DNA from: Saprospiraceae bacterium
Lineage (GTDB): Bacteria; Bacteroidota; Bacteroidia; Chitinophagales; Saprospiraceae
Direction: 5' to 3'
Assembly: GCA_022841345.1 (NCBI GenBank)
Contig: JALHRR010000004.1
Coordinates: forward strand, 117,327 to 181,326
DNA length: 64,000 nucleotides
Of this stretch, positions 10,657 through 19,659 are shown piece after piece (position 1 is the first letter of the stretch; each line of letters opens with the position of its first letter). The position numbers and the translations under genes were made by a program. The notes beneath the pieces were generated by a model that saw nothing but the letters and a program-made list of their open reading frames with translations, was not told the origin of the DNA and ran no database searches.

Positions 10657-11958
10657 TTATTTTTCTTTAAATACCAGAGAAATAGGAGTCCCTGAGAAGT
10701 TGAAGTGTTCCCGCATTTTATTTTCCAGATACTGCTTGTAGCTATCGCGAATATATTTCGGGTTGCTGCAGAAAAATGCAAACACAGGATAATGCAAAGG
10801 AAGCTGTGTAATATATTTTATATTTATGAACTTTCCTTTATTTGCCGGAGGCGGGTGCTTTTCAATTTCTGGTAGAATTGCTTCGTTGAGCTGGGAGGTT
10901 GAGATTTTTCGGCTGCGATTTTCATACACCTCCAATGCAGCTTCTATAGCCTTAAAAATACGCTGTTTTTCCAGGACTGACATGAAGATTATCGGAACAT
11001 CTGAAAACGGAGAAATTTTTCTGCGGATTTCTTTTTCAAAATCCCTGGCGGTATTCGTCTCTTTTTCTACCAAATCCCATTTATTGACCAATAGCACTAT
11101 GCCTTTATTTCTTTTCTGAGCAAGTTTAAAAATACTCATATCCTGACTTTCGACTCCAGCTCTCGCATCTATCATCAGAATGCAAATATCAGATTCATCG
11201 ATCGCCTGAATGGCTCTCATAACACTATAAAACTCAAGATCTTCATGAACTCGCGCCTTTTTACGAATTCCTGCGGTGTCAATCAGAATAAATTCCTTGT
11301 CATATTTTGAATAAACAGAGTGAATAGCATCACGGGTGGTACCTGCAATTTCTGTAACAATATTGCGCTCTTCTCCCAGAAGTGCGTTTGTCAGTGATGA
11401 TTTACCCACATTGGGCTGTCCGACAATTGCAAATTTTGGTAAATCAGGCAATTTAGAATCTTCATCAGGCAATTCAGCTACCACTACATCCAGTAAATCT
11501 CCGGTCCCGCTGCCTGTAACAGAAGAAATTTCGTATAAATTTTCAAATCCGAGCGACCAAAATTCAGTGGCGTCAGAAATCCTGCTAAAATTATCGACTT
11601 TATTAACAGCGAGATAGACAGGCGTTTTAGTTCTGCGGAGGATATCTGCCATTTCCTGATCCAAATTTGTGATTCCTGTCTCGCAGTCTACCATAAATAT
11701 GACAGCTGAGGCTTCATCTATTGCAATTTTCACCTGAGTGCGGATAGCTTTTTCGAATACATCTTCTGAACCCTGCACAAATCCTCCGGTATCTACCACA
11801 GTGAATATCCGGCCATTCCATTCACAATGTCCGTACTGCCGGTCTCTGGTTACACCTGAAACGTCATCTATAATTGCTTGTCTTTCTCCGATAAGTCGGT
11901 TGAATAAAGTGGATTTGCCCACATTCGGCCTGCCAACAATGGCTACAATATTTCCCAT
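10657..11958 (-). CDS. der: Ribosome-biogenesis GTPase Der (EngA)
   Basis: Essential double-GTPase acting in 50S subunit assembly. 433 residues with two tandem G domains and a C-terminal KH-like domain. Seen: P-loops GRPNVGKST (residues 8-16) and GQPNVGKSS (about 180); G3 DTGG and DTAG; G4 NKVD and NKWD. The ATG at 11958 is preceded 4 nt upstream by a near-perfect Bacteroidota -7 box, so the mRNA may begin at or very near the start codon. It heads a der-rfbC-rfbD unit, with era 58 nt upstream. Confidence 0.97.
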   Translation of the reverse strand: MGNIVAIVGRPNVGKSTLFNRLIGERQAIIDDVSGVTRDRQYGHCEWNGRIFTVVDTGGFVQGSEDVFEKAIRTQVKIAIDEASAVIFMVDCETGITNLDQEMADILRRTKTPVYLAVNKVDNFSRISDATEFWSLGFENLYEISSVTGSGTGDLLDVVVAELPDEDSKLPDLPKFAIVGQPNVGKSSLTNALLGEERNIVTEIAGTTRDAIHSVYSKYDKEFILIDTAGIRKKARVHEDLEFYSVMRAIQAIDESDICILMIDARAGVESQDMSIFKLAQKRNKGIVLLVNKWDLVEKETNTARDFEKEIRRKISPFSDVPIIFMSVLEKQRIFKAIEAALEVYENRSRKISTSQLNEAILPEIEKHPPPANKGKFINIKYITQLPLHYPVFAFFCSNPKYIRDSYKQYLENKMREHFNFSGTPISLVFKEK

Positions 11959-11962
11959 GCCG

Positions 11963-11992
11963 CAAAACTAACGCTTTTCAGCCGAATAACAA
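11963..11992 (-). promoter_or_regulatory. Bacteroidota-type promoter of der
   Basis: On the minus strand: TTG at 11992-11990, a 19-nt spacer, then TAGTTTTG at 11970-11963, an exact fit to the phylum's -33 TTG / -7 TAnnTTTG consensus. The box ends 4 nt before the der ATG, so the predicted transcription start coincides with the start codon. Confidence 0.7.
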
Positions 11993-12016
11993 TCTATTCC
12001 TTAGATTCGGCATTGA

Positions 12017-12934
12017 TCAATGAGTGTAGCCAAAATGTCTGAGGGATTGATCATCATCCCTCCAATTCTCTTTTACTTTGACAAATAGTTCCAAATAAAC
12101 ATGTGCTTCAAAGAACTTCTCAAGATCTTTTCTGGCGTCAATTCCAAGTTGTTTGATTTTTTCACCACCCTTACCTATGATAATACTTTTCTGTGTTTTG
12201 CGCTCGACATAGATGGTTGCATGAATACGAATGAGCATAGGATCTTTCGTCTCATCTTCTTTAAATGTATCAATAGCAACTTCACTGGAATAGGGGATTT
12301 CTTCTTTGTAATGCAGAAAAATTTTCTCGCGGATAATTTCACTGGCAAAAAATCTCTCTGAGCGATCTGACATATGATCTTTGTCAAAATAAGCAGGGCT
12401 CTCCGGCAGATGCTCCAGAATTCTCTTCAATAAATCCTGAGTGCCCAGTTTATACAGTGCACTGACCGGGTGCACAAAATCAAATGGATATTTCTCCTTC
12501 CATTCATTGCTGAGCTTATCCAGCTCATCATTAACGGGTATCAGATCAGATTTGTTAATGATTAAAATAACGGGAATTTTGGCCTTTCTGAATTTATCAA
12601 AGATGGGATCTTCCGCAGCATATTTATCATATTTATCCACAACAAAAAGGAATAAATCTGCATCCTCAAAACTTCCTTCAACGAATTTGTTCATATGCTC
12701 CTGCATCTTATACCTGGGATCTATGATGATACCGGGGGTATCTGAGAACACAATCTGAAAATCTGAACTACTTAATATTCCAAAAATTCTGTGACGCGTT
12801 GTTTGAGGTTTGGACGTCACAATGGACATGTTTTCACCGACCAGGGCATTCATCAGAGTTGACTTCCCTACATTCGGATGTCCAATGATATTCACAAAGC
12901 CTGATTGATGTTTCCGGGGTGTATTATCGTCCAT
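12017..12934 (-). CDS. era: GTPase Era
   Basis: GTPase that binds 16S rRNA during 30S maturation. 305 residues from the ATG at 12934. Seen: P-loop GHPNVGKST near the N terminus, switch/G3 DTPG, G4 NKSD, and a C-terminal KH domain containing GKGGEKIKQLG. A longer in-frame reading starts at 13027 but would overlap the upstream gene by 79 nt and add 31 residues foreign to the family. The shorter start sits 14 nt after the upstream stop. Probably co-transcribed with that upstream hypothetical gene. Confidence 0.96.
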   Translation of the reverse strand: MDDNTPRKHQSGFVNIIGHPNVGKSTLMNALVGENMSIVTSKPQTTRHRIFGILSSSDFQIVFSDTPGIIIDPRYKMQEHMNKFVEGSFEDADLFLFVVDKYDKYAAEDPIFDKFRKAKIPVILIINKSDLIPVNDELDKLSNEWKEKYPFDFVHPVSALYKLGTQDLLKRILEHLPESPAYFDKDHMSDRSERFFASEIIREKIFLHYKEEIPYSSEVAIDTFKEDETKDPMLIRIHATIYVERKTQKSIIIGKGGEKIKQLGIDARKDLEKFFEAHVYLELFVKVKENWRDDDQSLRHFGYTH

Positions 12935-12948
12935 GTTCAAATTTTGCC

Positions 12949-13521
12949 TCAATTTAGCTCCAATGTTTTGCCGGAGAGCAAATTCTCTATGGTTTTCTCG
13001 AGAAAGTGAGGTTTTTGCCTGCGCCATTCGACATCATTGAACATATTGACGTATGCCTGGATATAGGTTCTTCTCATCTCATCCTCTACATGCTCCAGCA
13101 AATTGAGCATTACCATCCAACCTCCTTCATCTGCTATATCCTCATGAATTGCTTCATAATAACAATCATCAGAACCATGAAAATTGAGAACATTTTCGCA
13201 AATAAATACGAATTTGCAAATGCCATTTTGAATCATTGAATCCAGTATATTTTCCTTTAAATACATAATGTCATTGTAGAGACAATCATTCCATTCACCA
13301 ATGAATTCGATAATGGCAAACTGAGTTTCATAGTCAACAAAAAGTATCTTCAGGTAAAGTGTAGCTGATCCGAATTCATCCCATTGCGGATGAATATAAT
13401 AGTTGTATATGCTGTGGGTAAATTCAAATTCTGAATTTTCCTTACCTGCAAAAGGAGAGTGCTCATCCTCAGAGGCGACATACCATTCTCTCCAATTATA
13501 ATGTGGCTCTATATCATGCAT
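12949..13521 (-). CDS. Conserved hypothetical protein next to era
   Basis: 190 residues, acidic (rich in Asp and Glu), no signal peptide and no membrane segment, so probably cytoplasmic. I do not recognise a named domain. Notable are a Trp/Tyr-rich N terminus (NWREWYVA) and a C-terminal helical part with HVEDEMRRTYIQAYVNMF. It is 14 nt upstream of era on the same strand and likely shares its mRNA. The start at 13521 is the first ATG in frame. The real-gene call rests on protein-like composition and tight operon spacing. Confidence 0.75.
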   Translation of the reverse strand: MHDIEPHYNWREWYVASEDEHSPFAGKENSEFEFTHSIYNYYIHPQWDEFGSATLYLKILFVDYETQFAIIEFIGEWNDCLYNDIMYLKENILDSMIQNGICKFVFICENVLNFHGSDDCYYEAIHEDIADEGGWMVMLNLLEHVEDEMRRTYIQAYVNMFNDVEWRRQKPHFLEKTIENLLSGKTLELN

Positions 13522-13736
13522 TTAAACCTCAATTTTCACAAATGTGCATTATTATTTAATCTCATACAAGTATCCATTTTGTTTATCGCTAATTTTAAAC
13601 CGGATATTATTTAGCGTTGAAAACTTCTTGCTTCATAAACCAACTATGAACTCGGGTAGTAATGCTTTTGACTGGCAAATCGTTCCTTCCAGCAATGGAG
13701 TATGAATAATCTTACGTAATAATATTATAAATTCAT

Positions 13737-13744
13737 TATGTTTG
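13737..13744 (+). promoter_or_regulatory. -7 promoter box directly before the NadR-like ATPase gene
   Basis: TATGTTTG matches TAnnTTTG exactly and ends 4 nt before the ATG at 13749. No TTG lies at the expected 19-nt distance, so only the -7 element is supported. The geometry implies a leaderless or near-leaderless transcript. Confidence 0.45.
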
Positions 13745-13748
13745 ATAT

Positions 13749-14261
13749 ATGTTGAAAATCGCATTTACCGGTCCTGAATCCACCGGCAAAACCACACTGG
13801 CCGCTCAGATGGCGGAGGAGTTCTCCAGTATTTGGGTGCCCGAGTATGCCCGGGAATATCTGACAGACCTGAACAGACCATACACTCAGAATGATGTTAT
13901 TGAAATTGCAAACACTCAGTGGGAAACAATGGAGTTTGTATCAAAATCCGCACTCCAGTATATTTTTTTTGATACTGAAATGTTGGTTTTGAAAATCTGG
14001 AACATTTATAAATATGGAAGTTGTCCAGCTGAAATTGAGCTAAAATGGAAAAAACAGGAAATGGATCTTTATTTCCTTTGCGGGACTGATAATGAATGGA
14101 CGGAGGATCCACTCCGGGAGCACCCTGAAGAAAGGGATCAGCTATTCAGCCTCTATAAAAAGGAGCTTCTTGCTTCGGAAAGACCTTTCGTGGAGCTTTG
14201 GGGTACAATGGAAGAGCGACTCGAAGAGGCAATGGGTATGGTGATGCAAATGCGGAGGTAA
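13749..14261 (+). CDS. NadR-like P-loop ATPase/kinase
   Basis: 170 residues. The P-loop GPESTGKTT at residues 7-15, the following VPEYAREYL motif and the overall size match the nucleotide-kinase-like domain of NadR/Ttd14 (AAA_28) proteins. In NadR the domain phosphorylates nicotinamide riboside. The stand-alone version in Bacteroidota is usually of unproven substrate, and no nicotinamide-transport gene is next door. The strand changes on both sides, so it is probably monocistronic. ATG at 13749 chosen because the P-loop starts at residue 7. Confidence 0.85.
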   Translation: MLKIAFTGPESTGKTTLAAQMAEEFSSIWVPEYAREYLTDLNRPYTQNDVIEIANTQWETMEFVSKSALQYIFFDTEMLVLKIWNIYKYGSCPAEIELKWKKQEMDLYFLCGTDNEWTEDPLREHPEERDQLFSLYKKELLASERPFVELWGTMEERLEEAMGMVMQMRR

Positions 14262-14421
14262 GCGACTACAACTATATTCCATTAAAACAGTATATTATTC
14301 CATATAGGGAAAAATCCTTACTCCAAATACAGTAAATCCCCTCAGGTTTTCAGACCTTTGCTCATGGGAATGTTGACCTTCATTTCAATAGCTATTGAAC
14401 CGACTTAAAATTCAAACAATC

Positions 14422-14844
14422 ATGCATAGAGTTAAATCTGTTTTGTCTGCCTGCTTTATGGTATTTCTGTTGATTTCTTGTTCTGAAAACAAAAATGCAA
14501 GCATTGACAATACAACTTCAAACACAAATTCTGAAGAAAAATCAGAAAGCCCATCTGTTCCAACAGGCAATTCAGATGAACTCCTCATTGGGTCCTGGCT
14601 TGTAGTAGATGTAGTAGGCGAGCATAAGGACTTAAATTTGGGCTTGGTGTACACCTGGACCAAAGAAGGGATGATGTCTATGCAGAAAGAATTTCTTATC
14701 CAGGGCGAATACACAGTTAAAGACGGAGTGATTGTATGGAAAACAAAGGATTTTGAATTTACTTATGATTTTACTATCAGTGGTGATATGATGACGCTGA
14801 TACCGAGAGAAAGCGGGCACACCTACACACTTAAGAGGAGATAA
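14422..14844 (+). CDS. Lipoprotein with lipocalin-like domain
   Basis: 140 residues from the ATG at 14422 (MHRVKS); an ATG nine codons earlier (14395) would put extra residues ahead of the signal peptide. The N terminus is a lipoprotein signal with lipobox LLISC, followed by a Ser/Asn/Thr-rich linker. The remainder (IGSWLVVDVVG ... MTLIPRESGHTYTLKRR) has the beta-strand pattern of small lipocalin-like domains in Bacteroidota lipoproteins. Expected location is the periplasmic face of a membrane. Ligand unknown. Convergent with the downstream acetyltransferase gene, 12 nt apart. Confidence 0.8.
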   Translation: MHRVKSVLSACFMVFLLISCSENKNASIDNTTSNTNSEEKSESPSVPTGNSDELLIGSWLVVDVVGEHKDLNLGLVYTWTKEGMMSMQKEFLIQGEYTVKDGVIVWKTKDFEFTYDFTISGDMMTLIPRESGHTYTLKRR

Positions 14845-14856
14845 AACATTAAAATT

Positions 14857-15339
14857 TTATAATTCCAATTCAAAAAAGTGTGTGCAGCTGAAATGGCCGG
14901 TATTCCCTTTTGGCCCATCTAATGGAGAGAACCCAAAATGATGATATACTGAAATGGCTTTTTCCATTGTTTTAAATGTTTCGAGATAACAGTGGGTATA
15001 ACCCCACTGGCGTGCGGCATCCAGGCATAGGTTTAGCATAGTTGTACCCATTCCTTTCCCACGTGCTTCGGGCAGAAAGTACATTTTCTTCAATTCACAG
15101 TAATTTTCCGGGCCTCCTGCAAGTGGAGCGATTCCTCCACCACCGATGATTTTGCCATTTTCTTCCAGTACGAAGTAGGCAGCTTTATTTTGATAAGATT
15201 CAAACATGTTATCCACTTCAGGGTCATGTATGGCGAATCCTTCTCCGGAAGCACCAAATTCCGGCATGACTGCGCGGATTACATTTGCAACACCCGGATT
15301 ATCTTCCGGCTGTATTTGTCTGATTGATATTTCTCCCAT
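14857..15339 (-). CDS. GNAT-family N-acetyltransferase
   Basis: 160 residues with the acetyl-CoA-binding fold. Motif A is visible as LPEARGKGMGTTMLNLCL (pattern RxxGxG/A), followed by the YLETFKTMEKAISVYHHFGF block typical of motif B. Such proteins transfer acetyl groups from acetyl-CoA to amines of small molecules or proteins; the substrate cannot be read from sequence. It is 22 nt from the RNA helicase gene on the same strand, downstream of it. Confidence 0.88.
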   Translation of the reverse strand: MGEISIRQIQPEDNPGVANVIRAVMPEFGASGEGFAIHDPEVDNMFESYQNKAAYFVLEENGKIIGGGGIAPLAGGPENYCELKKMYFLPEARGKGMGTTMLNLCLDAARQWGYTHCYLETFKTMEKAISVYHHFGFSPLDGPKGNTGHFSCTHFFELEL

Positions 15340-15361
15340 TATACCTGCAGTTCAAAATAAA

Positions 15362-16639
15362 TTATGAGTTTGGCCTGGCCTTATCCCGTGGTGGTCCGCC
15401 ATGTTTTCTGTTGGATGAGTTGCCCTTTTGGAAATTCTTTTTTCGTGGGCCTGATTGATTGGAGCCAAAAGGACGCGGAGGGCGGGCCTTTGAAATATCA
15501 AGATCCGGACCAGGTCCGAGCTCCTGAGGAATTGGCATTCTGCGGATTGTTTTTTCCATCAGTTTTTCAATTTTCCCCAATTTGTATGCATCCTTTTCAT
15601 TGATGAAGGTAATAGCGGTTCCCAGCTTTTCAGCTCTTGCCGTTCTTCCAATACGATGGATATAATCCTCAGGATCTGGCGGGCAATCAAAATTGAGAAC
15701 CAGGTCAATACCGTCCACGTCAATACCGCGCGATAAAATATCTGTCCCTACAATAATCCGGATTTGCTTATTTTTAAACTCCCTCATGATCACTTCACGT
15801 TCCGCTTGTTCGAGATCTGAGTGAAATGCTTTTGCAGGAATTTTCGATTTTCTGAGTAATTGATCCAGCTGTTTTACTTTATCCTTGGTAGAAGCAAATA
15901 CAATAATTGATTGAAAATCATTGTTGGTCAAAATGCTTTTGAACAAAGGCTCTTTCTGCCGGTCATGAACCATATATACTTGCTGATCAATACCTTCTGC
16001 TGGTTTTGAGATGGAAATATTGATAGAAATCGGATCTATCAGGATACGTTCGGCCAGCTGTTTGATTCTGGATGGCATGGTTGCTGAGAAAAGCAAGGTC
16101 TGTCTCTTTTTCGGCAAATATGAAATGATCTTGAGGATATCATCATAGAAACCCATATCCAGCATACGATCGGCTTCATCCAAAATAAGATGTTGCAAAT
16201 GTTTAAAATGGACTGCATCTGATCCAAGCATTCCAATCAGACGTCCCGGAGTGGCAATCACGATATCTGCCCCTGTGACAAGTGCTTTTTTCTGTTGCTC
16301 CCATGTTATTCCATCTCCACCTCCATATACTGAAATGGAGCTGATGTTTAGAAAATATGCTAAGGCTTCTATCTGCTGATCAATTTGTTGCGCAAGCTCT
16401 CTGGTAGGGGCCAGGATCAATGCATTCAGGTGTCTGTGATCCGATCTGTGAATTCTGTCTAAAATCGGAAGCAGGAATGCTGCCGTTTTTCCGGTACCGG
16501 TTTGGGCAGAAGCAATCAGATCTTTATTTTGTAGAATGAGTGGAATCGCTTGTTGTTGAATAGGAGTAGGGGTTTTAAAACCCATTGCATTCAGACCTTC
16601 CAAAAGGTCTGAGTTCAATTGAAAATCTTCGAATGTCAA
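15362..16639 (-). CDS. rhlE: DEAD-box ATP-dependent RNA helicase (RhlE-like)
   Basis: 425 residues. All core motifs are present: Q motif TPTPIQQQAIP, motif I SAQTGTGKTAAF, Ia PTRELAQQ, Ib TPGR, II DEAD, III SAT in LLFSATMPS, V SRGIDV and VI HRIGRTAR. The C-terminal ~50 residues are basic and rich in Gly, Pro, Asn and Arg (a disordered RNA-binding tail as in RhlE). Probably acts in ribosome assembly or RNA decay. Choosing RhlE over other DEAD proteins rests on overall similarity and length, so the symbol is tentative. The gene precedes the acetyltransferase gene on the same strand. Confidence 0.92.
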   Translation of the reverse strand: MTFEDFQLNSDLLEGLNAMGFKTPTPIQQQAIPLILQNKDLIASAQTGTGKTAAFLLPILDRIHRSDHRHLNALILAPTRELAQQIDQQIEALAYFLNISSISVYGGGDGITWEQQKKALVTGADIVIATPGRLIGMLGSDAVHFKHLQHLILDEADRMLDMGFYDDILKIISYLPKKRQTLLFSATMPSRIKQLAERILIDPISINISISKPAEGIDQQVYMVHDRQKEPLFKSILTNNDFQSIIVFASTKDKVKQLDQLLRKSKIPAKAFHSDLEQAEREVIMREFKNKQIRIIVGTDILSRGIDVDGIDLVLNFDCPPDPEDYIHRIGRTARAEKLGTAITFINEKDAYKLGKIEKLMEKTIRRMPIPQELGPGPDLDISKARPPRPFGSNQSGPRKKNFQKGNSSNRKHGGPPRDKARPNS

Positions 16640-16840
16640 AATATTATTTTTTATAGTGGCTAAAGTGTAGCTGCATGATTTCAGGCTAAAGATGAATTGT
16701 CAGGGTCAAATTCCATCGTTCATCGAATGCAAATATACTGAATTGTACTGTGATATATATAAAGATTTTTATCAAGGATATGTTGCCAATTTACCAGAAA
16801 CTTTCTTAAACCGTTACAGGAATCATTTTTAGCCTGGAAA

Positions 16841-17407
16841 TCAGGAATTTGCCAATCCAAAAATTAAAATAGTTTTCAAATTCTCCGTCAATCTTTCAGA
16901 TGATATCCTTCCTTTGGCAAATTTGTAATGTATCCATCGTAGGGAAGTCAGGAATGAAAATAATGCAACCTCAATATCCACTTTTTTAAGCAACTCCTGT
17001 TCAATGCCTTCCTGAAGGATAACCTTTACTGATTGTTCGTATTGTTTACGCTGTTTTAAAAAATTGCTCAAAACAGGTTCTTTCAGATGTTTCCATTCAT
17101 CGTTAAAAACAGTCACAGAAGATATGTCTTCAGATGCAATTACTACATGCAGCCGAATGATAGATTCCAGTTTTTGCAGAGCGTTTAGGTTGGAGATATC
17201 CTGAATGATTTTCATTCCAGCGGTGAATTTTCCTGCATTGCGCAGACAAATTTCCTGAAGTATTTCTTCTTTTGATTTGATATGATTATACAGGCTGCTG
17301 GCTTCCAGCCCGACCTGTGTTGCTAATTCTCTCATAGACGTTGCAGCATACCCCTTCTCCCTAAAGAGTTTGGCTGCAGCCTGGAAAATTAGCTCTTTTG
17401 AATTCAT
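16841..17407 (-). CDS. TetR/AcrR-family transcriptional regulator
   Basis: 188 residues. The N-terminal TetR helix-turn-helix is clear (AAKLFREKGYAATSMRELAT, then VGLEASSLYNHIKSKEEIL, about residues 11-50). The helical C-terminal half would bind an effector. It is the last gene of a hisC-like / paaE-like / tetR operon (14 nt after paaE). A palindrome of the kind TetR proteins bind overlaps the operon promoter at 19660-19675, so autoregulation is likely. With a PaaE-like enzyme in the operon, a PaaR-type acyl-CoA sensor is plausible; effector identity is inference. Confidence 0.92.
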   Translation of the reverse strand: MNSKELIFQAAAKLFREKGYAATSMRELATQVGLEASSLYNHIKSKEEILQEICLRNAGKFTAGMKIIQDISNLNALQKLESIIRLHVVIASEDISSVTVFNDEWKHLKEPVLSNFLKQRKQYEQSVKVILQEGIEQELLKKVDIEVALFSFLTSLRWIHYKFAKGRISSERLTENLKTILIFGLANS

Positions 17408-17421
17408 ATCTAGTGGAAAAT

Positions 17422-18501
17422 TTACTGATCAAAATCGACTACAAGTTTTTCGGACCGGGGATGAGATTGACAGGTAAGAATGAATCCATCTTCTACTTCA
17501 TCTTCTTCAAGGGCGTAATTCCTATTCATTTCTACGATACCTTCTGTCAATTTAGCTTTGCATGTACTACACACTCCTCCCTTGCATGCGTATGGCAAAT
17601 CAGCTCCCTGAGCAATTGCAGCATCCAAAATATTTTGTCCATCGTATTGCAAATCAAAAGCAATTGTCACACCATCAGCTTTCACCTCCACATGACCAAA
17701 TGGACCGGTTGAGATTTTCTCTGCGGCCGCATCAGCAGCTATTTTTTTCTCCATTCCGGGAATAGTAAACAATTCAAAGTGGATTTTTTTCCTGTCAATT
17801 CCTGATTCCAACAATGTTTCTTTTACACTTTCGATCATTTCCAGCGGACCACACAGAAAATATTCATCAGCATTCAGAATATGAGGAATCGTGTTTATGA
17901 GGCTTTGGCACTTATTTTTATCCAATCTTCCCTGAAACAATTCGGAATCCATTTTCTCTCTGCTCAACAAATAATTGATGGAAAGCCTGCCCAAAAATTT
18001 ATTTTTCAGGCCTTCCAGTTCCTCTTTGAAAATGATACTTCCTGCTGATTTATTACTATAAAACAATGTTACCTGACTCAAGGTCTCGGTTCTTAGAATG
18101 GTTTTTATCAGGGATAATATTGGTGTAATGCCACTACCAGCAGCAAAAAGAACATAAGATCTTTGTTGATCAGCTTCCAAAGGAGTATGAAACTTACCCA
18201 TCGGAGGCATTACCTCCAATATTGCTCCGGAACTCAATGTATCGTTGGCATAGGTGGAGAATTTTCCATCTCTCACTTTTTTAATGGCCACACGCCACTC
18301 ATTGTCCAAAGGACTGGAACAAATGGAATAGGATCTTCTGATCTCTTCTCCATTCTGAAAAATCCTGAATGTAAGATATTGACCTTGAGTATAACGAAAT
18401 GTATCATTTAACTCAGTTGGAACTTCCAGAGCTACTGATACCGTATCATTCGTCTCTTTTCGAACCTCTTTTACCCTTATTTTATGGAAATGAGCACTCA
18501 T
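17422..18501 (-). CDS. PaaE-like FAD/2Fe-2S oxidoreductase
   Basis: 359 residues, the length of phenylacetyl-CoA epoxidase reductase PaaE. Order of domains: FAD-binding barrel with RRSYSICSSP (about residues 54-63), NAD(P)-binding domain with AAGSGITPILS, and a C-terminal plant-type 2Fe-2S ferredoxin with CKGGVCSTCKAKL plus the distal Cys in LTCQSHP. In PaaE this chain carries electrons from NADPH to the di-iron PaaA. No paaABC genes are in this window, so the partner may be elsewhere or different. It overlaps the hisC-like gene by 4 nt (ATGA type), showing translational coupling. A PaaG-like gene lies 5.6 kb away. Confidence 0.88.
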   Translation of the reverse strand: MSAHFHKIRVKEVRKETNDTVSVALEVPTELNDTFRYTQGQYLTFRIFQNGEEIRRSYSICSSPLDNEWRVAIKKVRDGKFSTYANDTLSSGAILEVMPPMGKFHTPLEADQQRSYVLFAAGSGITPILSLIKTILRTETLSQVTLFYSNKSAGSIIFKEELEGLKNKFLGRLSINYLLSREKMDSELFQGRLDKNKCQSLINTIPHILNADEYFLCGPLEMIESVKETLLESGIDRKKIHFELFTIPGMEKKIAADAAAEKISTGPFGHVEVKADGVTIAFDLQYDGQNILDAAIAQGADLPYACKGGVCSTCKAKLTEGIVEMNRNYALEEDEVEDGFILTCQSHPRSEKLVVDFDQ

Positions 18502-19610
18502 AATTGCAATTCAAATTGAGAGTGAATCAAGCTGAAACATTCCATGAACCAGTCGTTTTCTTCTTTTCTGCCCATAGAAACTCTGATACAATGTGGCAAT
18601 CCAAACGAGCCCAATCTTCTTACCAGGATTCCTTTTTGTCTCAATTGCTCATAAGTATCTTCTACTATGCTTTCAGTACCCAGATCTATCATGATAAAAT
18701 TGGCAAAGGAGGGAATATACCTCACTCCCAGTTGTCGGAAGTATTCATAATATCTGGCAAGTTCTGTGTTGTTATGTTGAACTGTCTTTTTCAGAAAATC
18801 ATCATCTTCCAGAGCTGCCGCACCTGCGAATTGTGCCAGTAAATTGGGATTGAATGTGAGTTTTACTTTGTTCAGTGCATTGATAATATGAGGACTGCCC
18901 ACACCAAAACCAACTCTTAATCCTGCTAATCCATACACCTTTGAGAAAGTTCTGAGTGTAAGCACATTTTCAAATCCCATTCGGGTGCTGTCGGGATAAT
19001 TTTCAGACAAAACACTGCTGTATTCGAAGTAAGCTTCGTCTACAATGATCAGCTTATCCCGGGGTACTTTTTTAATGAAAGACATCAACGCTGCTTCCGG
19101 AATCATCGCTCCAGTTGGATTATTGGGATTGCAGAGATAAATGGCTTTAGTATTTTCGTTAATGGCTTCATAGATCGCTTCCAGATCAAAACCATATTCG
19201 CTATTCATAGGAACCGTCAGATAGGGCACTTTGTGCATTTTAGCCATTGATTTCAATGACACAAATGTTGCATCTGAAGTCAGAATATGTTCTCCCGGTT
19301 CGAAAAATGCTTTAAATAGCGTGTAAAGAATTCCATCCGAACCATTCCCGAGGATTAACTGATCTTTCGAATATCCAAATTTTTTGGCTAAAGCAGATTT
19401 TAAGACATCGCCGGTGGGGTCGGGATACAAATACAATTGATCCAAAGCCTGCAGAATAGCTTCTTTTGCTTTGGGAGAAGTACCAAAATTGTTTTCATTA
19501 CTGCAAAGGATGGCCGTTCGCGTTAATACCTGTCCATCAAACATGTCGGCTCCGGGCTTGCCGGGTTTGTAATTTGCTATTTCTTGAATATGTGCAGGTA
19601 TATTGATCAT
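18498..19610 (-). CDS. Histidinol-phosphate-type PLP aminotransferase (HisC-like)
   Basis: 370 residues, fold-type I PLP enzyme. Seen: LCNPNNPTGA (substrate and cofactor contact), DEAYFEY, and the Schiff-base lysine in RTFSKVYGLAGLRVG. This is the HisC/AspC-Ib profile, but no histidine genes are nearby. The gene is the first in an operon with a PaaE-like reductase and a TetR regulator, so an aromatic amino acid or other catabolic role is at least as likely as histidine synthesis. The start at 19610 lies about 23 nt after the -7 box. Confidence 0.85.
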   Translation of the reverse strand: MINIPAHIQEIANYKPGKPGADMFDGQVLTRTAILCSNENNFGTSPKAKEAILQALDQLYLYPDPTGDVLKSALAKKFGYSKDQLILGNGSDGILYTLFKAFFEPGEHILTSDATFVSLKSMAKMHKVPYLTVPMNSEYGFDLEAIYEAINENTKAIYLCNPNNPTGAMIPEAALMSFIKKVPRDKLIIVDEAYFEYSSVLSENYPDSTRMGFENVLTLRTFSKVYGLAGLRVGFGVGSPHIINALNKVKLTFNPNLLAQFAGAAALEDDDFLKKTVQHNNTELARYYEYFRQLGVRYIPSFANFIMIDLGTESIVEDTYEQLRQKGILVRRLGSFGLPHCIRVSMGRKEENDWFMECFSLIHSQFELQL

Positions 19611-19632
19611 GGCTGAGGGTTGTAATTCCGGG

Positions 19633-19640
19633 CAAAATTA
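19633..19640 (-). promoter_or_regulatory. -7 promoter box of the hisC-like/paaE-like/tetR operon
   Basis: Minus-strand TAATTTTG, an exact TAnnTTTG match, 22 nt before the first start codon. The expected -33 region, 19-22 nt upstream, is occupied by the palindrome at 19660-19675 and contains no perfect TTG. Confidence 0.55.
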
Positions 19641-19659
19641 GCAATAATTATTTTGACAT

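Noticed and set aside
12935..13027. 31-residue extension of Era
   Set aside because: Overlaps the upstream gene and adds residues not found in Era proteins.
18498..19610. Assignment of the aminotransferase to histidine biosynthesis
   Set aside because: Sequence resembles HisC but no his genes are nearby and the operon context is a reductase plus regulator, so the symbol hisC is not asserted.
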